Assembly: GCA_011009095.1 (NCBI GenBank)
Contig: VTPC01090704.1
Coordinates: forward strand, 199,376-263,375
DNA from: Ignelater luminosus
Lineage: Eukaryota; Arthropoda; Insecta; Coleoptera; Elateridae
Length of the DNA stretch: 64,000 nt
Direction: 5' to 3'
How positions within the stretch are numbered: position 1 is the stretch's first letter; each line of letters begins with the position of its first letter. Made by a program: the position numbers and the translations under genes. Shown here piece after piece: positions 56,887 through 64,000 of this stretch. The notes under the pieces were generated by a model that was not told the DNA's origin, did not search any database, and saw only the letters and a program-made list of their open reading frames with translations.

Positions 56887-57940
56887 TTATTGTTTTTCAA
56901 AATATTCTCCATTAAAATTGATACACTTTTCCATGCGTTTGAACCAATTTTCGAAGCACTTTTTCCACTCTGTTTGAGGCAGCTCCAAAATACGCGTTTT
57001 GAAACAAAAAACGGCTTCTTCTGGTGTTGAAAATCGTTGACCACGCAGTTAGTTTTTGATGTACGGGAATAAAAAGAAGTCATTGGGTGCCAAATCAGGG
57101 CTGTATGGTGGATGGCCCATCAACTCGACCTTCTGGCTGGTTAAATATTCAATTGTTTTAGCAGCGGTGTGAGAGCTTGCATTGTCATGATGAAGAATGA
57201 TTCGCCTCTTCTTTGAAGTTTTCCGAATTTCTCCAATGACTTCTGGCAAACAAATGGTTGTGTACCATTCAGAGTTGACCGTCTTACGTTGCTTTAACGC
57301 CACTGTTGCTACATGACAGGTAATGTCAAAGAAACAGGCAACCATTTGCTTCGATGTGCTTCTTCCGCGAACAACTTTTGTCGGATTTGGCTCGTCTTGA
57401 AAGACCCACACAGTTGATTGCTGTTTTGTTTCGGGGTCATATGCGTAGATCCATGATTCGTTACCTGTGCAGCTGTTATACACAGCCTTTGATGCACCTT
57501 TCGCAAATTTTTTCAACATTTCAATACACCAGTCGACGCGAGCCTTCTTTTGAGCATTGGTCAGGTTATGCGGGATCCAACGGGAACAAATTTTTTTTTA
57601 CGGCCAAATGATCATGTAATATCTTGTTGATGCTAGTCATACTAATGCCCAAAGATGCCTCAATCTCACGGCATGTCACATGATGATCTTGTTTAATCAG
57701 TTCACGCACAGCATCGATGTTTTCAGGCACAACGACAGATTTTGGATGGCCTTCACGGATTTCGTCCTGGAGTAAACATCGGCCACGTTTGAATTCATTA
57801 TACCAGTTTTTTACAGTGCTGTAGGATGGAGCTTCATCGTTATATAATGTATTAAGTTCATTGATGCACTCTTGTCGTGATAATCCACGTCGAAAGTTAT
57901 GAAAAATAATTGCACGAAAGTGTTCACGGGTCAATTCCAT
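56887..57940 (-). pseudogene. Mariner transposase pseudogene with mutated first catalytic Asp
   Basis: The start is MELTREHFRAIIF at 57940. HTH1 (KNWYNEFKRGR), the hook region (REGHPKS, Arg changed to His) and HTH2 (TCREIEASLGIS) are readable. Near 57595 an extra A in an A9 run shifts the frame. The linker motif WIPHNLT follows in the new phase. In the catalytic domain the first acidic position reads TGNESW, so Asp is replaced by Asn. The second (HHDNASSH) and third (YSPDLAPNDFFLF) are kept, 34 residues apart. After FPYIKN an AAA-to-TAA change gives an early stop at 57049. The tail continues in the same phase (LRGQRFSTPEEAV, CFENWFKRMEKCI) to the natural stop at 56887-56889. Three independent lesions make it inactive. 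Confidence 0.88.
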
Positions 57941-58087
57941 TTTTTACTAGGGAATGCACTTTTCAATTAACTGCAAACAACACTAATCGCACTCAAATGA
58001 CAAAATGTTGTGGTTGAGGTTATGTTCAACAATGTAAAGTTTACACCGGAAATGTCAGCTGACGCCTGGAAACAGTCAGTGTTGCCA

Positions 58088-58115
58088 AGGCCAGAAATAT
58101 AAATAGCAACCCTCG
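58088..58115 (-). repeat. Mariner terminal inverted repeat
   Basis: It is identical in inverse orientation to 56821-56848. Confidence 0.9.
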
Positions 58116-58117
58116 TA

Positions 58118-59886
58118 TATGAGACACGATCATGTCTACCTATTCTTTCTTTCATGCAGTGTGTAAAGCATCACTTTACGAATTGCACCGTTTTAAAGTT
58201 AAACTCTTTTGATTCGATCCAGGAACCTTATCTTTATTGTCACCAACTATACGTTTACGAATTTTTAGAAGCTTTCTTATTGCCACAATTGAGAAAATAT
58301 AATTGATAGCTTTTAGTCTTTTTTTTTTGGCATCAATAGTAGAATCTAGGGGTTTTTAAATGGTCGCTGATGCATTATTGAAAAAAGATTTCGGATTTTA
58401 TCATTTAGTTATCTTTTCTTTCAAATTACCTTTTTAAATCCCGCATCATAATATGGAAAAGCAAGAAATCTCCAAACAAAGATCTTATGAAAAGGTAATA
58501 TTCAATTCGAGTAATTTAAAAGTTAAAATGGTTGCATGAATATGTAAGTATCATATTTTAGATTTACTAAATCGTTGCGTTGGTTGGTTGCTTGACAAGA
58601 GTAAAATTCAAAAAATAAAATTTGTTTAAACTCCTCTTACATCCTTTATCTTCATTTAACAAAGGTAGAACGTATGACTCGTATCATAATATTCAAGTTG
58701 TCATAAACCGAGAGGGGCAGCGTCTAGCGAACTCTAAAGCACGACATACAGTGGCGCCCGTGCAAACTCAACATGACAGTTGACCTGATTCAATTTACTC
58801 GCCAACCCCAAGATTTGTTTTCCAAGCCATAAATCAGATTCACGACAATCCCGATATCCATTATCGTTAGCTGTGTTAGCCGCGTTGGGCTAATAACGTA
58901 TAGATTTGATTGTGCCCTCGTTTCAAAAAGGGGACTCGAATGCTGCTGCTATATGTATAACGTGTAGTTTTCTGTTTTTAAAGCTTTGCGAATTTTAATC
59001 AAGTTATTGGCGCAGAAAAGTGGTTGTTCGATGTTACGGCAGACGTAAATTTAGAAATGCTTATAGTACAATGAACTGGAAAAAATAATTTAAAAAACGA
59101 ATCCTCACATAACGAAATAAAATAAATTTTTGTGCATGCTTTTAATGTTGCCGCTGTTAAAAAACAACTAAAGAAATAAAAAAAAATGTAATAAATGTTT
59201 ATCTCTTTATTCTTAACTCAGGCTATGGTAAAAATAGACTGCTATAGTTTGATGAATTGTTATTTATCTCACATGTCCCAGTTCCATTTTAGTATGTATC
59301 TCTGTACCCATGCAAAAATTCCTACCACATGTCGGAAGCTCTTCTTTAGATAATACCGACGATTTTCTATTTCTTTCATATCTTAAAAAAAACTTACAAT
59401 GAGATGTGTTACTGCTGAAATTAAAAGATCTTAAGTAAACTAGATGATTGCTAGGTTCTGTTATATGTACTTACAATAAATTAGCATTCTGGAATGCTCA
59501 ATTTCTTAATAACTTTCATAATAAATAATTAAATACTTACCACTCCACCAACATAAACTGATAGACTTTTAAACACTTGTTGAACATTTTGGCTAATATG
59601 TGTACTAAATGTATAATCCTTGTAGTATGGGTCACTAGATATTGCAGATTGCTATAGTGTTGACAATTTTTATCACTTGTACGAACACTCACAAAAGTAA
59701 TTCCCCAATTTCAATTAATAAAAGTATATTTATAAAGTTTTTAATTATCAATTATTTCTATTTGTCAGCTAATTATTCTTCTGCTGCTACAGAACTTTTT
59801 CTTTCTTATTTAGCATCAGCATGTTTCGAATTAAAATCAGTATCTCTACTTATTTATTTGTAATTCAAACATTATTTTCGTAGATG
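58118..59886. other. Stretch without a supported gene
   Basis: No gene is recognised. The segment at 58690-58930 is GC-richer and complex, possibly non-coding regulatory DNA. The rest is AT-rich. Confidence 0.45.
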
Positions 59887-60110
59887 AATGTACTATCGCG
59901 GCAGAAAAAACCGGGGCAAACTTGTCTGGCGATACGTTGATTCTAACAAAATTTCTCTCTTTTGCATCAGGCTTTAAGGTGAATTTGTCAGTTCAATTAA
60001 TAAGGTACTTACTTACATAATAGTTTTACTTAAACTGAAAGACAGATTTACAGGGGTAACTTTAAAACCTGTGTGGTGCTCCGGTTTTTTTTTTGCCGTG
60101 ATAGTACATT
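59887..60110. mobile_element. MITE-like element with inverted termini
   Basis: The termini AATGTACTATCGCGGCAGAA (left) and AATGTACTATCACGGCAAAA (right, inverted) extend into AACCGGGGCA and AACCGGAGCA, giving about 32 bp of inverted repeat with few mismatches. The 160 bp between carries no ORF. A TA lies within each arm (59891-59892 and 60105-60106), so the true edge may be 59893-60104 with TA duplication. The composition of the arms recalls pogo-like ends, but this is only a resemblance. Confidence 0.7.
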
Positions 60111-63100
60111 TATAGGCCTCATGGTATCCTTTCAGTTTACAGCGCATTCTTACAATTAAAAAAATGAACATGTTTATTGTTAAATAGCGAAATTGCCACG
60201 AATTGTTTTACTCAAACTTGTAATTTGCGAGGTTATGTTAAGACGGCAGACAGCTGTGAACGCTAAACACTGCATAACTTCAGCTGTCTATTGTTTTGAT
60301 AGTGTTGACACATTGTACTAAAGCATGCCTAACTTTAACTGTTTTTTTCCTGCTTGCGCGGTACCTATAGGTAATAGAAATCAACCCGGCAGTTACTTGC
60401 GTTACTCTTCTAGCAATTGCATCAAGCTGTAGACTTTTTTTAATTTCCATGCCACTTTCAGATTGCTGAGATGCTTTTCCAATCGGTGCTCCAAAGCAAT
60501 GCGTCAAAGATCACAGAAACAAAGAAGGCAAGCAGGACGACACATTTTCATTTTTCAGGTCTTCTTCTTCGTTTTATTTGACAGCAACGAAGGAAGTGAT
60601 AAAAGATATAAAATCACACTTTCAAAATCATACTATAGCGATGCGAGTTTGCAGTTTTTTGCCTAGTGTGATCAAAAATGTGACTGTCCGTTGTAGTAAT
60701 CAAGACCGTTGATATTAAAATCTTAAAAGAAGGTGTTTGGGCCTGAAAGTATACAGGTAAAGATATTTTAGACTTGTACGGTGAATTCTGGTTTGCTTAC
60801 TACTACCATTGCCATCTTCAGGTAACGTTTCCATAGAAATTCAAAACCTGCATTTCGATCACAATCTTTCACTAAAGTATAAAACCTGTAAACAATTCTT
60901 CTGCGCAAGTATTTCAATGAGATACTGATAGGTTGTGGTAAAATATAAATAAATCTATAGTTGAAGGCAAGACGAATAGGGGTTATGTAGATACAAATCG
61001 AGTGCTGCATTACTATCTGAGGTAAGAAAATAACGCAGAAAATAGCTGATAACAGAAACTTCAAAGTTGTAAGGGTATGCGGGCTGGATTGAGGTATTTG
61101 GCTTTGAAGAAATGTCTATGAACCCCTTTAGGCTTTTGGATTTATGTTTTAATTCTTCTACAAATCCTCATAATTTAGATTTCCACAAGGCAAATCTTCA
61201 TAAAAGAAATCTGGAACGGGCGACAATCAATGGGTAAGGTCTGCATATTGTGATGTAAATATGTTGTCGTAAGTTGCACCATCAAAAATTAGAAAAAGCT
61301 GAGTTTTCTAGAATGCCTTTAATGGATTAAATTTGTTCAATCGGATGTGACAAGAAGCTACTTTTGATAAAAAAATCAGTATCAATACTTTGTACTAAAT
61401 ATAGTCAGGAGCAAGTTTGATCATGAGAAAGATAATAATGATGCAGCTGTGAATTTAGGAAACCAAACTGGTGAATGAAGGTAAAGCTTAGCAATGGTAT
61501 TGAACAGTATGGGTCTGAGGAAGGTGTTTGCCGAGTCTCAGAATCAAAACAACGATGTCTCTGTTACAACAGAAATTCGGAAAGTTTCCATAACGGAAAA
61601 CAGTGATAAGAAAAATGGCAATGATGCTTTGTGAATTTAGGAAGCCAAACTGATGAATCGGCAGTGGCGTTGAGCAGTATATGGCTGAACGGGGTTGTTG
61701 AGTTTCAGAATCAAAATAACGGTGACAGAAACAGCAGTTAAAATGGTAGTGATGAGTACTATGGCGATTTGGAAAAAGTTCAGAATATTTTGCAACAGCA
61801 CCTTTATGAGTTAAAACGATGACCAGAAAACTTTTCGTAAAGTTTTGCATTAAGGTATACATGAACACTACACTTTCTGTAATAGAAAGTAGGCCTGAAC
61901 GTGTTCTGTAGAATCTCCAAAGCTTCAGTGACCTTATATAATTGCATACGATAAAGTTACGCACTTAGTCAAATACAAATTAAAATATCGCAACGTACTT
62001 TAAGAATAGTAAGCGTCCAATCTTGTGGAGTTAAAGCAATATAAGAAATAGGTCGTCTCATTAAGATTAATAAATATTTAAAATCATTCAGAAAAGCGTT
62101 GTGGAATGAGTAGTCTTGCTTCCTAATGGGGCAAATTCCAAATTTCTGTTTCACATATACGTTTTTCCTGTCAAACTTCAATTGAACTGTTATAACAATA
62201 CAAAATATAAGGTTTATTTAACAACTGTAATAATATAACAAATACAATTTATCTTGAAAAAATACAATTACATACAATTAGATAATTAAATAAATAATTT
62301 TCTCAAAAAAATTTAAAATATCTACTTTCATGTTTAGACGCTAGGTACTACCAGTTATTAGAATATCTTTAAATGTCTTTAAATTTAAATATGTACAAAT
62401 AACGTACCTTATAAGCTACAACATTAGCTTTTTTGTTATTAATTTGGCTCACTGAGATTTTGGAAGACTTGTAAAGATAAAGTATCTTCACAACTGTCGT
62501 AAAACCTCTTATAAAACTGCTAGACAATCTTGCGGTAGTTATGAAGCTAAAAAGTGTTATATTTAATAAGTAATATATTCAAACTTAAGGGCTCTTGCGT
62601 CAACTCCCAACTAACTTCCGAATTAGAAAATCTAACATTTCAACGAAAAGGCTAATCTGTTTTGGAATTTTAGTTGAATAAAAATGAATAAAAACAGGTA
62701 AATCTGCAAACGAGTATTAAAAATACTAATGTTTTCAGCAGAATATTTTATGTCAGAAATCCTTGAAGAAATTACATTGCTTTTAATGATTACGAGGCGG
62801 GAAAAATAGGAATGGATTAACAAAAGTTAAAATAGTTTAGTTAGAAATAATTCTTATAGTTATAAGGCCCCAAACAAATATTACTGATTTAAGGACATTA
62901 GTGTAGCTTTCTGTAATTGTATCGAGGTTTCCGAACCGGATTGGTATGTTTGATGGATATCTACCTGTATAGGTGATTGTTTATAGTTTTACAGATTGAC
63001 AATAATTATGATAATACAAAAACGATTTTAATGTTTGTTGTCATTAATATTTTGGTAAATTAGCAAATCTGTTTTTAATTCTTATCGATCAAAAGCTTAA

Positions 63101-64000
63101 GTACAAACATGAATAATAATTGTAACAATATCATTCGTATCGTTTTCCAAATCCTCCCTTTAATCTTTAAATGTATTGTTGATGAAAAGCAGTTTCGAAA
63201 TGGCGTCATGATATATAGATAGAACAAGAAGCGTGATAAATATTGGGCAATAAGTGGTAGAGCGACGTGGCAAGCCGGGGAAGCTGGCAGTGAGAAGCTG
63301 TCGCGACCTCATCCAGCGGACCGTGTAATTGGATGGAGTGCAACGATATCGGCATCCGACATCCTTTGCTCGACTCGAAAAGTGGAAATCCGAAGAGCGA
63401 ACATTTTCAGGACAAAGATCAACGCTTCGTATTTGCCTGAAAATGAACTGCCTCCATTTTTTCTATCTTGTTCAGAATTTCAAGTGTTGGAAATAAAAGG
63501 GGGAATACTGAAACATCGTTTTAAACAAACGGGAAATAACAAATCATGATTTTTATTAGTCATTCGATTATGTATACATACTTTTTGGTAAACGAAGAAC
63601 TATATGTAACAAATAAATAAACAGGCTTGGACAGTGGTCAGAAACGAGCAAGCATAAACTTCTAAAATGTGTTCCGCAGCGCGAGATAACATCAGAATCT
63701 CCAGGGTGGCTGCAATAACAATCTTCTTGTATGAATTGTTATAGTCTCTGTTATCATTCATAAGCGACCGGACATCTCATTCCGGGTAACCGCAAGTCGT
63801 AAACACATTTCATCTGAGTCGCGTCCATTCACAGCTTCACGGCGACACTCAGCTACCGGTTTACGGCAGAATGAAAGGTAGGAAACATAACTTATTCTCT
63901 CTTGACCCGTGAAGGTGTTCTTTATGACACGCTATACCTACAGTTTTTATGCTACTGGACTGAATTTTCGATCAACACGTAATCCACTCAAAACTACTTT
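60111..64000. other. Stretch without a supported gene
   Basis: No gene is recognised. The 158-codon minus-strand frame at 61488-61964 lies across a tandem duplication and has no motif, so it is probably fortuitous. The islands at 63230-63420 and 63640-63880 are higher in complexity and GC than the rest. Confidence 0.4.
61425..61780 (+). repeat. 182-bp tandem duplication, two diverged copies
   Basis: GTGAATTTAGGAAACCAAAC at 61449 recurs as GTGAATTTAGGAAGCCAAAC at 61631. Matching words such as GAGTCTCAGAATCAAAACAA and GAGTTTCAGAATCAAAATAA follow in the same order. The period is 182 bp. Confidence 0.7.

Larger units (their letters stand above)
56821..58115 (-). mobile_element. Mariner transposon, full length, inactivated
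   Basis: The 1,295-bp element is flanked by TA at 56819-56820 and 58116-58117. Its 28-bp terminal inverted repeats are identical. The perfect ends point to a fairly recent insertion, yet the transposase carries a frameshift, a stop and a catalytic substitution. Confidence 0.92.

Noticed and set aside
58210..58235. B-box-like GGATCGAATC resembling a tRNA gene
   Set aside because: No A-box or cloverleaf could be made around it.
61488..61964. 158-codon open frame on the minus strand
   Set aside because: No motif, unusual composition, and it spans a tandem duplication whose copies do not preserve a shared reading frame in any obvious way; I regard it as chance.
1..64000. CRISPR arrays, operons, riboswitches
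   Set aside because: No regularly spaced palindromic repeats or prokaryotic gene organisation; the content is that of an insect nuclear genome.

Overview
This window looks like a piece of an AT-rich insect (arthropod) nuclear genome, plausibly an intergenic desert or a very large intron. I see no convincing single-copy host gene, no tRNA or rRNA gene and no bacterial-type operon. The recognisable coding sequence belongs almost entirely to transposable elements at different stages of decay. The mix (several mariner lineages, hAT, pogo, DUF4817-type TIR transposons, Jockey/RTE-like non-LTR remnants, one LTR element) is typical of insects. I cannot name the species.

Layout, left to right. 1-254: right end of a mariner. 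5574-7448: TIR transposon with a broken HTH transposase. 10145-12787: complete short LTR retrotransposon (minus strand) with LTRs, primer-binding site, polypurine tract, 4-bp target duplication and one coiled-coil Gag-like ORF. 14168-14400: mariner end fragment. 16045-16590: RNase H remnant of a non-LTR retroelement. 17551-18866: complete mariner with an uninterrupted 357-codon transposase and near-perfect TIRs, the only element here that could still be functional. 19542-20300: a DUF4817-type transposase remnant abutting a pogo-like remnant with a PHD-like zinc finger. 20692-22130: decayed non-LTR reverse transcriptase containing a 97-bp tandem repeat and a 10-N assembly gap. 25930-26215: another RNase H remnant. 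30313-31590: irritans-type mariner broken near its C-terminus. 33795-35290: a long inverted repeat pair. 35795-37346: hAT pseudogene with its 3' terminus. 43947-44918: internally deleted mariner. 45465-47105: decayed gene of a multi-domain, cysteine-containing arthropod repeat family of unknown function. 47266-48528: second irritans-type mariner pseudogene. 50682-53660: RTE-like remnants around two diverged tandem-repeat arrays. 56821-58115: mariner with perfect TIRs but a mutated first catalytic Asp. 59887-60110: a small TIR-only MITE.

Between these lie long AT-rich stretches with no gene I can support. A few islands of higher complexity and GC (for example 22860-23340, 28905-29480, 38200-38480, 58690-58930, 63230-63420) stand out and could be regulatory DNA or unrecognised repeats.

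There is no pathway or operon. The elements are independent insertions, some nested or adjacent. The two most interesting objects are the unknown gene family at 45465-47105 and the 2.6-kb non-autonomous LTR element that keeps only a coiled-coil Gag-like protein.
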